Source of the DNA: Pediococcus pentosaceus
GTDB lineage: Bacteria; Bacillota; Bacilli; Lactobacillales; Lactobacillaceae
Length of the DNA: 59,089 nt
Reading direction: 5' to 3'
Assembly (NCBI RefSeq): GCF_001437285.1
Contig: NZ_JQBF01000008.1
Location: 1 to 59,089 of the forward strand
Both the position numbers and the translations under genes were made by a program. The number at the start of each line of letters is the position of its first letter. The first letter of the stretch is position 1. The notes under the pieces were generated by a model. It was not told the DNA's origin. It searched no databases and saw only the letters and a program-made list of their open reading frames with translations. This document shows positions 1-7,205 of the stretch, in pieces.

Positions 1-20
1 CCAATTCTCCCCTGAAAATT

Positions 21-53
21 CGTTGCCATATTCGTTGCCATATTCGTTGCCAT
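21..53. repeat. Tandem 12-bp direct repeat (2.75 copies)
   Basis: The unit CGTTGCCATATT occurs at 21-32 and 33-44, followed by a partial copy (CGTTGCCAT) at 45-53. On the plus strand one frame is open from the window edge through the repeat to a TAG at 65-67, reading a four-residue periodic tail (SLPY repeated). It could be the C-terminal tail of a gene entering from the left. It lies about 100 bp beyond the 3' end of ssrA, a favoured phage integration site, so an integrase tail or attachment-site scar is possible but not shown. Confidence 0.6.
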
Positions 54-151
54 TTAATGTTATCTAGTAGAACTAGACAAAAAACTCTTTTTTGAAAGTC
101 TTAATATATCAACGTTTTAACAGCTTATAACAAAGGATGAAACTTAAAAAA

Positions 152-517
152 TGGAGTCGGCGGGAGTCGAACCCGCGTCCAAGCATGTCGCCACCATGAC
201 ATCTACATTCATATTCATACTACTTAAATTTCGCGAAATAAGACGCCGTATGTCGGGGCTTCATTAAAACGCTAGTCTGTAAATCCTCTTCTTAAGCACC
301 CAGGCCAGTACTTAAGCGCAAGTCCACTTCATTTAGGACCCGTATCTAGCCCATGGACGAGACTAGGCGGATCTACGTCAAGCTACTATTAGGCAGCTAA
401 AGCGTAAGAATTGTTATTATTTTTTGCAGTTATAATAAACTGAACGTTTTTACGTAGCCGTAACCTACGAAATGCAGTCATGGCTCGACCCATACCTGTC
501 GAATCCATAACGACCCC
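152..517 (-). ncRNA. ssrA: tmRNA (transfer-messenger RNA)
   Basis: This is the tmRNA that rescues stalled ribosomes and tags incomplete proteins for proteolysis. On the minus strand the 5' end GGGGUCG (517-511) pairs over seven bases with CGACUCC at the 3' end, followed by the discriminator A at 152; CCA is not encoded. The T-arm GGTTCGACTCC and the 5' tRNA-like segment (GGATTCGACAGG) are both present. The tag reading frame lies at 389-427 and encodes AKNNNNSYALAA followed by a TAA stop, as is typical of lactobacilli. Upstream on the same strand is a TATAAT box (537-542). Ends are set from acceptor pairing and are good to a base or two. Confidence 0.97.
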
Positions 518-536
518 AAAATAGAACCTATGATCT

Positions 537-542
537 ATTATA
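537..542 (-). promoter_or_regulatory. -10 box of the ssrA promoter
   Basis: TATAAT on the minus strand, about 20 bases before the mature tmRNA 5' end. The matching -35 region (around 560-565) is weak and overlaps the stop codon of the small upstream gene, so ssrA could also be reached by read-through from that gene. Confidence 0.6.
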
Positions 543-559
543 TCATAGGATGCCAGGTT

Positions 560-709
560 TTAACGGCGATTTTTATCGTTTTCAATCGGAATTGGTCGAT
601 AAGCTAACTGTTGTTGACCTTGGAGATTGTTTAAAAGACGGTCAAGCAATTCTGAATTTTGGAGGTTCTTTAAAAGGTAATCCAGCAAAGCATTTTTAGT
701 TTTTTTCAT
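560..709 (-). CDS. Small hypothetical protein, 49 aa, upstream of ssrA
   Basis: I do not recognise this gene. It starts ATG at 709 behind a textbook ribosome binding site (AGGAGG, 7-8 bases before the start) and ends TAA at 560-562. The 49-residue product is amphipathic: MKKTKNALLDYLLKNL, then a segment rich in Leu/Asn/Gln (LLDRLLNNLQGQQQ), then a charged tail ending DKNRR. It has no signal peptide or membrane segment. A promoter (TTGACT at 759-764, 16-base spacer, TATGAT at 737-742) precedes it. It sits on the same strand as ssrA, its stop lying 18 bases before the ssrA -10 box. The strong RBS and good codon structure make a real gene likely; function unknown. Confidence 0.7.
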   Translation of the reverse strand: MKKTKNALLDYLLKNLQNSELLDRLLNNLQGQQQLAYRPIPIENDKNRR

Positions 710-736
710 GAGAAATTCCTCCTTCTATATGCACTC

Positions 737-764
737 ATCATAATACATGATTCAAGAAAGTCAA
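737..764 (-). promoter_or_regulatory. Promoter of the 49-aa gene
   Basis: TTGACT (759-764) and TATGAT (737-742) on the minus strand with a 16-base spacer, about 28 bases before the start codon. Called from consensus resemblance only. Confidence 0.5.
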
Positions 765-836
765 ACAGTTTTGCCTATTGCTTAACTATTCCTTAAATGT
801 CACAATTTAAGTAACTAGGAAAAGAGGAGGAGAGCC

Positions 837-1649
837 ATGAGCCAGATTGATGAAATTCATCGAGTCGAGATTGAGATGTTAAAAGTTATTATCGAAATTT
901 GCGATAAACATGATATTAAATACATGCTAATCGGTGGAACATTGCTGGGGGCGATCCGGCACGACGGATTTATTCCATGGGATGATGATGTCGATCTAGG
1001 GATGACGCGTGAAAATTACGACGAGTTCGCTAGGGTCGCGCCAGTTGAGTTCCAAAATACACATTACTTTATGCAAACAGCGGATACGGATCCCAATTTT
1101 GCATTTAGTTATATGAAGGTTTTAGATACTAATACTTATATAGAAGAAAAAAATAATGTTAATGATGCCCACAAGGGAATTTTTATTGATATTTTTCCTT
1201 TTGATAAGGTTCCTCGTCAACCTGAAATTCGCCAGGCAGTCTACAATCGCTTTAAGATTAATGACGCCGCAATTCTCGTACGACTAGGGTACAACATTAT
1301 CAAAACACCGTTCCGTAAAGCGCCTAACGAGAAGCCTTTAGAGTTGTTCATGAGTGTAGCCAAGTTAAAAGAGCGACGTGAAAATATCATGCGCCTGTAT
1401 GATAATGAGCCATTTCATCATTATAAAAATTATGCTTCTCAGTACGCCTATGATAAAGAAGTTTTAAGTCAGTCCGAATTAACAGAACTAACCACGCATA
1501 AGTTTGAATCCATTGAGGTTTCGATTCCCAAACACTACGACCGTATTTTGAAACGGATGTATGGTGATTACATGCAGCTGCCACCAGAAAAAGAGCGCGT
1601 TTCTAAGCACATTGATACGGTGATTATTAATGGAAAACGAATCGAATAG
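837..1649 (+). CDS. LicD family phosphotransferase
   Basis: This 270-residue protein belongs to the LicD/nucleotidyltransferase-fold family, whose members transfer phosphocholine or similar phospho-groups to cell-surface glycans. It carries the family signature LIGGTLLGAIRH at residues 31-42 and the metal-binding acidic cluster WDDDVD at 48-53. There is no signal peptide, so it acts in the cytoplasm on lipid-linked or nucleotide-linked glycan intermediates. The start follows a strong AGAGGAGGAG site. It is followed after 15 bases by the TMEM175-like gene and is probably co-transcribed with it. A broken paralogue with the same motifs lies in the polysaccharide locus at 22162-22954. Family assignment is firm; the transferred group is unknown. 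Confidence 0.9.
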   Translation: MSQIDEIHRVEIEMLKVIIEICDKHDIKYMLIGGTLLGAIRHDGFIPWDDDVDLGMTRENYDEFARVAPVEFQNTHYFMQTADTDPNFAFSYMKVLDTNTYIEEKNNVNDAHKGIFIDIFPFDKVPRQPEIRQAVYNRFKINDAAILVRLGYNIIKTPFRKAPNEKPLELFMSVAKLKERRENIMRLYDNEPFHHYKNYASQYAYDKEVLSQSELTELTTHKFESIEVSIPKHYDRILKRMYGDYMQLPPEKERVSKHIDTVIINGKRIE

Positions 1650-1664
1650 AACCGAGGAATTTTA

Positions 1665-2450
1665 ATGGAAAAACTAAAAGAGCGCATGGATGCGTTTAGT
1701 GACGCGGTCATTGCGATTATCATTACAATTATGGTATTGGAATTGCCAATCCCCAAGCATGATTTATTTAGCGAATATATGCAATTTGGTAAAGCAGTTG
1801 GAATCTTTTTTATTAGTTTTTGTTTTGTAGCAAATATTTGGTACCAACATTCCATGTTATTTAATGATGCAAAAACAATGAATGATCATATTTTTATTCG
1901 GGAATTCATTTTTTTAGCTTTCTTAAGTTTGATGCCAATTTTTACAAAAATTATTACTTACGATACCAATCGGACAACAGTTTTAGCCTATGGAATTTTA
2001 AATATTATTGTTAATGGATTGTTTGTAAGGCTTAGCTATGCGGTCATCAAACAAAAATATACCGATCAACAAGATATTAAACGTATTTTTCATAAGGTCT
2101 ACGGTAATCATAATAACTTTTTGGGTTATGCCAGTATTACCATCTTGGTTTTAGCGTACTTTTTTCCTAAAGCGATGGTGGTCGTTTACTTAGCGATGCC
2201 CGTTATTTCTTTTGTGACGACACGCCATGATTATACGGACTTACAAGATGTCGCACAGTTACCTAAAAATGAAAAGGAACAGTTCTTAGAGACGTCAGGT
2301 AGTAGTCTTCGTGAATTACGTCTAATGCAACGTGAAATTATGCGTAAATATCGTGGAAAAGGCCGCAATAATCCTGAAATGCAGGCCGAACTAACGGCGC
2401 TATTCCAGAGTCACCCAGAATTGAAAAATAAAAGAGGCCGTCGCTTTTAA
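1665..2450 (+). CDS. TMEM175/DUF1211 family potassium channel-like membrane protein
   Basis: The 261-residue product starts with the RxxxFSD motif (R7, F11, S12, D13) in the first membrane helix, the hallmark of the TMEM175/DUF1211 family of potassium-permeable channels. About six hydrophobic segments follow in the first 190 residues, and the C-terminal 65 residues are hydrophilic and charged (EIMRKYRGKGRNN). Bacterial members usually have a single six-helix repeat and assemble as tetramers, which fits this length. It lies 15 bases after the LicD gene and ends at a hairpin terminator shared with the converging dehydrogenase gene. Ion specificity is inferred from the family. Confidence 0.85.
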   Translation: MEKLKERMDAFSDAVIAIIITIMVLELPIPKHDLFSEYMQFGKAVGIFFISFCFVANIWYQHSMLFNDAKTMNDHIFIREFIFLAFLSLMPIFTKIITYDTNRTTVLAYGILNIIVNGLFVRLSYAVIKQKYTDQQDIKRIFHKVYGNHNNFLGYASITILVLAYFFPKAMVVVYLAMPVISFVTTRHDYTDLQDVAQLPKNEKEQFLETSGSSLRELRLMQREIMRKYRGKGRNNPEMQAELTALFQSHPELKNKRGRRF

Positions 2451-2467
2451 TGCGATGACCTCTTTTA
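2430..2467. terminator. Bidirectional rho-independent terminator
   Basis: Inverted repeat AAAAGAGG...CCTCTTTT with an inner CGTCGC/GCGATG pairing and T tracts on both strands. It separates the converging TMEM175-like and SDR genes and overlaps the stop of the former. Confidence 0.85.
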
Positions 2468-2468
2468 T

Positions 2469-3200
2469 TTAACTATCTTGACGAGTGGCTGCGATTGCTA
2501 ATTCACGAATGTTAACCGCTTGTGGCATATCATAAATGAACTTAACACTTTCAGCAACATGTTTAGGATCCATCGTGATACCACCCATACTCTTTTTCCA
2601 TTCGCCATAATCGACCAAGGCATTTTGGTCAGTAATGTGGGTGAGGAGTTCAGTTTCAGCAGCGCCTGGGGCAACCATTGAGATTCGGACATTTTTACCA
2701 GAAACTTCTTCTCGGATAGTTTCGCTAAGTCCATGAACACCGAATTTAGAAGCAACATAAGCCGCATGGTTAACGAAGGTCTTCTTACCAGCTAGGGATG
2801 ACATATTAATGATGGTTCCATGTTCACGCTCTAACATGCTGGGCAAAACAATTTGGGTTCCATTTAAAACGCCCATAACATTAGTATCCAACATGGTTTG
2901 CCACTCGGTTGGGCTCTGGGTAGTCACGTTGCCTAATAGCATTACCCCAGCGTTGTTAACGAGTAAGTCAACTGGTCCAAATTTAGCTTCAGCATGATCA
3001 ATAGCTGTTTTAAATTGAGCTTGATTTGTCACATCGACGCTTTCAATCATGACGTTTTCAAAGTTAAGTGGTAAAGCTTGAATCTTTTCAACTCGTCGAC
3101 CTAGTAATAATTCAGGGTAACCTGCCTGATTAAAAATTTTGGCTATTTCTGCTCCAAAACCAGAGCTAGCGCCAGTAATAACAATTAATGGTTTATTCAT
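2469..3200 (-). CDS. Short-chain dehydrogenase/reductase (classical SDR)
   Basis: A 243-residue NAD(P)-dependent oxidoreductase of the classical SDR family. It shows the nucleotide-binding TGASSGFG at residues 9-16, NNAG at 82-85, and the catalytic Ser near 134, Tyr148 and Lys152 (YVASK). Length is normal for the family. Substrate cannot be read from the sequence. It is divergent from a MerR-type regulator gene (start 3281), and an 18-20 bp perfect palindrome lies between them, so the regulator probably controls it. That arrangement is common for stress- or redox-responsive SDRs in lactobacilli (inference). Confidence 0.9.
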   Translation of the reverse strand: MNKPLIVITGASSGFGAEIAKIFNQAGYPELLLGRRVEKIQALPLNFENVMIESVDVTNQAQFKTAIDHAEAKFGPVDLLVNNAGVMLLGNVTTQSPTEWQTMLDTNVMGVLNGTQIVLPSMLEREHGTIINMSSLAGKKTFVNHAAYVASKFGVHGLSETIREEVSGKNVRISMVAPGAAETELLTHITDQNALVDYGEWKKSMGGITMDPKHVAESVKFIYDMPQAVNIRELAIAATRQDS

Positions 3201-3242
3201 ATTATGTACCTACCTTTGTTTTATGATATATTTGATGTTACT

Positions 3243-3262
3243 ACTTGGAGTTAACTCCAAGT
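3243..3262. promoter_or_regulatory. Perfect palindrome, probable MerR operator
   Basis: ACTTGGAGTTAACTCCAAGT is a perfect 20-bp palindrome located between the divergent SDR and MerR genes, 18 bases before the regulator start. The arms CTTGGAG/CTCCAAG resemble operators of MerR-family activators that recognise dyads between -35 and -10 boxes. Binding is inferred from position and symmetry. Confidence 0.75.
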
Positions 3263-3280
3263 CAAGGAGAAATTTTAAAA

Positions 3281-3748
3281 ATGAAAACATATTTAATTGG
3301 TGATATTGCTAAAAAAATGAATGTAACAACCGATACTTTACGTTATTACGATAAAGAAGGGCTATTACCTTTTGCTAAAAGAGATGAAGCGGGTAGGCGA
3401 ATTTTCACGGAAGATGATTTAGGATACGTGGAAGTGATTAACTGCCTGAAAAAATCGGCGGTGCCTGTCAAAAAAATTGGTCAATTCATCGAGTGGTGTA
3501 TGCAAGGGGATCAAACCTTAGAACAACGCTATGACTTTATGGTTAAACGAGAAGCGGCCTTGGAACGCCAAATTAAAGAATTAGAAACGCAGCTCGCGTT
3601 CTTAAGATGGAAGAAGTGGTATTACGCCCGGGCTAAAGCCGCTAAAACGGAATCAGTTAATTTTAAACCAGGTACTCAGAGATCAGATCCGGCCTTATAT
3701 GATCATTATCAAAAACTCCATCCTGCTTCAAATAAATTTATCGAGTAA
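3281..3748 (+). CDS. MerR family transcriptional regulator
   Basis: The 155-residue product begins YLIGDIAKKMNVTTDTLRYY, the winged helix-turn-helix signature of MerR regulators, followed by the DEAGRRIF wing and a long helix (about residues 80-115) rich in charged residues that should form the dimer coiled coil. The C-terminal part is short with no cysteine pair, so it is not an obvious metal sensor and is closer to the small-molecule or stress type. I chose the ATG at 3281 (AAGGAG 10 bases upstream) rather than an upstream in-frame codon that lies within the palindrome. The divergent SDR gene is the likely target. Confidence 0.88.
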   Translation: MKTYLIGDIAKKMNVTTDTLRYYDKEGLLPFAKRDEAGRRIFTEDDLGYVEVINCLKKSAVPVKKIGQFIEWCMQGDQTLEQRYDFMVKREAALERQIKELETQLAFLRWKKWYYARAKAAKTESVNFKPGTQRSDPALYDHYQKLHPASNKFIE

Positions 3749-3757
3749 AAGTGCGAT

Positions 3758-3792
3758 TTGAAATTTACAAAACTGAATTTATATGCTAATCT
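3758..3792 (+). promoter_or_regulatory. Candidate promoter of the asnS T-box leader
   Basis: TTTACA (3764-3769), 17-base spacer, TAATCT (3787-3792); an alternative pairing is TTGAAA (3758-3763), 18 bases, TATGCT. Either would start transcription near 3799, just ahead of the structured leader. Confidence 0.45.
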
Positions 3793-3794
3793 AA

Positions 3795-4060
3795 CGAGAA
3801 GTAGATATAATTATCAACCGTAAGAAGAACGAGTATTTAAAGCCCATAACTTAAAGCGAATTGAGGATAGTGCGAGCTCAAAAAGTTATTCTTTTAAGAA
3901 AAACATCTTCTTTGTTTCTAAGCTGAAATCACAGTAGGCTTAGACGGCCCGGCCCGTTACAGCTTGGAAAGTATTTCAATGCTTATTTTAAGATGTTTAA
4001 TTTAATTAAACGAATTTTGGGTGGTACCGCGAAAGTCCTTCGTCCCTTCTGGGGAGGAGG
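3795..4060 (+). promoter_or_regulatory. T-box leader (tRNA-sensing riboswitch) of asnS
   Basis: The leader carries the T-box core GGGTGGTACCGCG at 4019-4031, the antiterminator bulge that pairs with the uncharged tRNA acceptor end. It is followed by a terminator hairpin (AAAGTCC...GGACTTTTTT, about 4032-4058). The roughly 270-nt stretch before it has room for Stem I. The downstream gene predicts an Asn (AAC) specifier, and AAC triplets occur near 3819 and 3828, but I could not fold Stem I reliably enough to name the specifier. Low charged tRNA-Asn should allow read-through into asnS. Confidence 0.9.
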
Positions 4061-4113
4061 ACTTTTTTATTTGTACCGGACTTTTTACGAGGATAAGAAT
4101 GGAGGATTTATTC

Positions 4114-5508
4114 ATGGAAAACACATTAGTTAAAACACTCTACTCTCAAGCAGAACATGATGCTGACGTAGAAGTGGAAGTAACTGGCTGGTTAAAAACC
4201 ATCCGTTCTTCAAAGAAAATCAGCTTTTTAGAAATTAACGATGGTTCTTACATCAAGAATGTTCAAGTTATCATGGACAACAATGCCCTTGAAAACTCTG
4301 AAGAAATTCGTAAGGCAGCAATCTATTCTACAATCAAAGTTGTGGGTAAAGTGGCTGATACACCTAAGGCTAAGCAACCATTTGAAATTCAAGCTAGTTC
4401 AATCACAATTTTAGGTAGCTCAAACAGTGACTACCCATTGCAAAAGAAGGAACATACTCCTGAATTCTTGCGGGAACAAGCTCATTTACGTCCTCGGACA
4501 AACACTTTCTATGCTGTTTTCCGGATTCGTTCATTGGTTTCTTTTGCTGTTCATCAATTCTTACAAAGCAACAACTTTGTTTACGTTAACACACCAATCA
4601 TCACTAGCAGTGATACTGAAGGTGCCGGTGAAATGTTCAAGGTAACAACGCTAGATTTGAACAACTTACCTAAGAACGAAGCTGGGGAAGTAGATTCAAG
4701 CAAGGACTTCTTCAAACAACCTACCAACTTAACCGTTAGTGGACAATTGAATGCAGAAGCTTTTGCTTTGGCCTTTAGAAATGTTTATACATTTGGCCCA
4801 GCTTTTAGAGCTGAAAATTCACACACTACGCGTCATGCTTCAGAATTCTGGATGATTGAACCAGAAATGGCCTTTGCTAACCTTCAAGATATTATGAATA
4901 CTTCTGAAGATTTGTTGAAGTATGTAGTTAACTATCTTTTGGAAAATGCTAAGGAAGAATTGGAATTCTTGAACGGTGCCGTTGATCCAGAATTAAAAGC
5001 TCGTTTGGAAGCTACTAAGGATGCTGACTTTGCCCGAGTTTCGTATACAGAAGCCATTGACATCTTAATGAATGCCGACCAAGAGTTTGAAAACCCAGTC
5101 GAATGGGGCATTGATTTACAAACTGAACACGAAAGATACTTAAGTGAAAAGGTATATCAAAAACCCGTCTTTATCACGGATTATCCTAAGGACATTAAGG
5201 CCTTCTACATGCGTGAAAATGAAGACCACAAGACTGTAGCTGCAGTTGACCTTTTGGTTCCTGGTATCGGTGAATTAATCGGTGGTAGTCAACGTGAAGA
5301 ACGTCTCGACAAGATTAACGAAAAGATTGCCGAATTCCATCTCGATCCTAAGGAATACGAATGGTACGCTGAACTAAGAAAATACGGTGAAACTGAACAT
5401 TCTGGTTTCGGAATTGGATTCGAAAGATTACTTATGTATGTAACCGGAATCGAAAACATCCGCGATGTAATTCCATTCCCTCGTACACCAGGGAATGCTA
5501 GTTTCTAA
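4114..5508 (+). CDS. asnS: Asparaginyl-tRNA synthetase
   Basis: A 464-residue class IIb aminoacyl-tRNA synthetase that charges tRNA-Asn. The N-terminal OB-fold anticodon-binding domain covers about residues 1-110 ([19 protein letters not shown]). The catalytic core contains motif 2 (FGPAFRAEN) and motif 3 ([15 protein letters not shown]) near the C-terminus. Length and the insert after [13 protein letters not shown] resemble the longer E. coli-type AsnS (about 466 aa) rather than the roughly 430-aa form usual in Bacillales. The ATG at 4114 follows GGAGG by eight bases; a longer in-frame reading would run back through the T-box terminator and is rejected. Confidence 0.95.
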   Translation: MENTLVKTLYSQAEHDADVEVEVTGWLKTIRSSKKISFLEINDGSYIKNVQVIMDNNALENSEEIRKAAIYSTIKVVGKVADTPKAKQPFEIQASSITILGSSNSDYPLQKKEHTPEFLREQAHLRPRTNTFYAVFRIRSLVSFAVHQFLQSNNFVYVNTPIITSSDTEGAGEMFKVTTLDLNNLPKNEAGEVDSSKDFFKQPTNLTVSGQLNAEAFALAFRNVYTFGPAFRAENSHTTRHASEFWMIEPEMAFANLQDIMNTSEDLLKYVVNYLLENAKEELEFLNGAVDPELKARLEATKDADFARVSYTEAIDILMNADQEFENPVEWGIDLQTEHERYLSEKVYQKPVFITDYPKDIKAFYMRENEDHKTVAAVDLLVPGIGELIGGSQREERLDKINEKIAEFHLDPKEYEWYAELRKYGETEHSGFGIGFERLLMYVTGIENIRDVIPFPRTPGNASF

Positions 5509-5524
5509 TTTAATCGTTAAAATG

Positions 5525-5557
5525 AAAAGCACCCAATCACAGATTGGATGCTTTTTT
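5525..5557 (+). terminator. Rho-independent terminator after asnS
   Basis: AAAAGCACCCAATC-ACA-GATTGGATGCTTTTTT; a strong stem with one mismatch and a T tract. It probably also serves the converging marC gene. Confidence 0.9.
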
Positions 5558-5572
5558 GTTTGAAAAATTTTC

Positions 5573-6196
5573 CTACCAATGAAACGCCACCTGCACCCCC
5601 ATAATCAACATCCGCACTCCAATCGTTGCCAGAATCAATCCCATTAACTTCGTAATCACGTTCATAATATTATTACCTAATTTGGCCATAATTTGTTCTC
5701 CGTAGATAAAAATGAAATAAGTAATGACCGATAGAACGACAAAAGCACTAATCACGATGAAGGGATTGGTACTACTCGACAAGTTCATAGTAGTGGCGAT
5801 GGTTCCAGGACCAGCCAGCACCGGCATAGCCAGTGGAGAAATCGCTACGTCAGTATTATTACTGTTAATGGAATCCTTAACCGACTGCTTGGGATCATGC
5901 TGAATAGGGGACACGTTCCCTTGGATCATGTGATAACCAATCAAACCTAGAATGATTCCACCCATAATCCGTAAAGCTGAAAGATTAATACCAAAGATAC
6001 TAAAAATGTAATTACCTAATAGCGCAAAAAGTGCCACAATCACGGTCGCAACGATGAAGGCTAAGCGCGCAATGGCATTGACTTCTTTTCTACTATTATC
6101 AGCAGTCAAACTCACAAACATGGGTAAGTTAGCAAAAGGGTTCATAATTGCGAAAAAGGCGGTAAATGATAGCAAGAAAGCTTGAACTAAATTCAT
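5573..6196 (-). CDS. MarC family integral membrane protein
   Basis: A 207-residue protein with about six membrane helices that matches the MarC/UPF0056 family (start MNLVQAFLLSFTAFFAIMNP, the conserved first helix with NPF). Family members are inner-membrane proteins of uncertain function; some are annotated as NAAT amino-acid transporters or putative antibiotic-resistance proteins, without proof. It is monocistronic, with GGAGGTGCAC just before the start. Its promoter (TTGGGT, 17 bases, TATAAT on the minus strand at 6264-6236) overlaps a 10-bp-arm inverted repeat at 6210-6239. Confidence 0.88.
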   Translation of the reverse strand: MNLVQAFLLSFTAFFAIMNPFANLPMFVSLTADNSRKEVNAIARLAFIVATVIVALFALLGNYIFSIFGINLSALRIMGGIILGLIGYHMIQGNVSPIQHDPKQSVKDSINSNNTDVAISPLAMPVLAGPGTIATTMNLSSSTNPFIVISAFVVLSVITYFIFIYGEQIMAKLGNNIMNVITKLMGLILATIGVRMLIMGVQVAFHW

Positions 6197-6209
6197 AGTG
6201 CACCTCCGT

Positions 6210-6239
6210 TAATTAAGTTGAATTAGCTTAACTTAATTA
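6210..6239. promoter_or_regulatory. Inverted repeat over the marC promoter/start site
   Basis: TAATTAAGTT (6210-6219) and AACTTAATTA (6230-6239) are perfect 10-base inverted arms with a 10-base spacer, straddling the predicted marC transcription start. A -10 TATAAT (6236-6241) and -35 TTGGGT (6259-6264) are read on the minus strand. Likely an operator for an unidentified regulator. Confidence 0.5.
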
Positions 6240-6342
6240 TATGGGGGAACGATTTAAAACCCAATTAATATGGCTGGTTAAGAAGGGAAAAGCGGTCTTT
6301 AAAGACGAATCTCCAAAAATACTCGATTTTTAAAAAAAGAGC

Positions 6343-6372
6343 TTGTATTTAACTAAACGTGTATAATATAAT
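6343..6372 (+). promoter_or_regulatory. Promoter in front of the twin-hairpin leader
   Basis: TTGTAT (6343-6348), 18-base spacer, TATAAT (6367-6372). The predicted start (about 6379-6381) coincides with the first base of hairpin 1, so the RNA would begin with the structure. Confidence 0.6.
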
Positions 6373-6379
6373 GCTTGTG

Positions 6380-6454
6380 AAGATAGATAACATTAGCCAG
6401 CACTTATCTATCTTTATGCGTTTTTATACATACTGAATGCTGGGATTCAGTATG
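6380..6454 (+). ncRNA. Candidate structured RNA: two hairpins with complementary loops
   Basis: Hairpin 1: AAGATAGATAA (6380-6390) pairs perfectly with TTATCTATCTT (6404-6414) around a 13-base loop. Hairpin 2: CATACTGAA (6429-6437) pairs perfectly with TTCAGTATG (6446-6454) around an 8-base loop. The loops contain CCAGCA (6397-6402) and TGCTGG (6438-6443), an exact six-base complement, so a kissing-loop pseudoknot is predicted. It starts at a good promoter and lies about 200 bases before the WxL gene. It may be the 5' leader of that gene or a separate small RNA. I match it to no known RNA family. Confidence 0.5.
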
Positions 6455-6659
6455 TCAATATCCCTAAAGACGCCCTTAATTAAGAATTATAGTATTAATC
6501 CAAAATAGAGAAGGTTAAAAATTTTACATAAAAATAAGTTATTTATATATTATGAAGGTATTCACAATGTATAAATAAGAGTCATTAGTAACATTGGAAT
6601 TATTGATGATTAGATTAGTTGTAGTATCGGGGAAGCAGATTAAAAAAAGGGGTATTAAG
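6455..6659. other. AT-rich spacer between the twin hairpins and the WxL gene
   Basis: No ORF with a ribosome binding site was found. Weak -10-like boxes occur (TATATT near 6545, TATAAA near 6571), so the WxL gene may have its own promoter rather than depending on the structured leader. Confidence 0.4.
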
Positions 6660-7148
6660 ATGAAGAAAATTATTTTAAGTGCAATGTTATGTGGTGGTAT
6701 GTTATTAGGTGTTGCCAATAGTGGTGTAGCTCATGCAGCTGATAAGCTAACCGGGAATACAACCGCAACTGCTACAGTTACTAAAGGTGATGTCACGTTA
6801 GACATTGATTCTGCAATCAATTTTGATCCACAACCTTTAAGTGGGGATGTAAACTTTGGTTCTCAAGATGTTAACTATAAAGTTACAGATTATTCTGGAG
6901 ATACTAAAGGATACCAACTATCTGCTAAATTAGGTGACACAGATGCAACTCGTACGGTAAAAATTGGTGACACGACACTCTCTGATGCTGCAGCCGTAGT
7001 AGCATCTAAAGATTCTAATATCGTCGGGGAAAACGATGATAAATTATCTGTAAGCCTTGAATATAATGGAATAAAAGAAGTAAAGGACTATAGCACTGCT
7101 ATTCAATGGAATTTAACTAAGACTCAAACAGAACAAATTACAGAATAG
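6660..7148 (+). CDS. Short WxL domain surface protein
   Basis: A secreted 162-residue protein. The signal peptide (MKKIILSAMLCGGMLLGVANSG) ends with an AHA-A cleavage site near residue 26. The remainder is essentially one WxL domain: GDVTLDIDSAINFDPQ, a beta-rich middle, and the C-terminal YSTAIQWNLTKT carrying the W-N-L motif. WxL domains bind peptidoglycan non-covalently. At 162 residues it is a minimal form with no extra ligand domain. The ATG at 6660 is preceded by AAGGGG. The next gene, 57 bases on, encodes the DUF916/DUF3324 partner that usually accompanies WxL proteins. Confidence 0.85.
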   Translation: MKKIILSAMLCGGMLLGVANSGVAHAADKLTGNTTATATVTKGDVTLDIDSAINFDPQPLSGDVNFGSQDVNYKVTDYSGDTKGYQLSAKLGDTDATRTVKIGDTTLSDAAAVVASKDSNIVGENDDKLSVSLEYNGIKEVKDYSTAIQWNLTKTQTEQITE

Positions 7149-7154
7149 CACCAT

Positions 7155-7190
7155 TATTCCGAGGAGAGACTTAGTTCTCTCTTCTTTTTT
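7155..7190 (+). terminator. Weak terminator/attenuator between the WxL gene pair
   Basis: GAGAGACTTAGTTCTCTC followed by a T-rich stretch (TTCTTTTTTT). The stem is short, so it probably only reduces read-through into the partner gene. Confidence 0.5.
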
Positions 7191-7205
7191 TGAAAAGAGA
7201 TCGAT

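Noticed and set aside
4021-4113. N-terminal extension of AsnS
   Set aside because: These bases are the T-box and terminator of the leader; the start at 4114 has GGAGG at proper spacing.
6380-6425. Hairpin 1 of the leader as a plain terminator
   Set aside because: The stem is A/T-rich and the following bases (TATGCGTTTTT) give a poor, displaced T tract; it also lies at the transcription start rather than after a gene.
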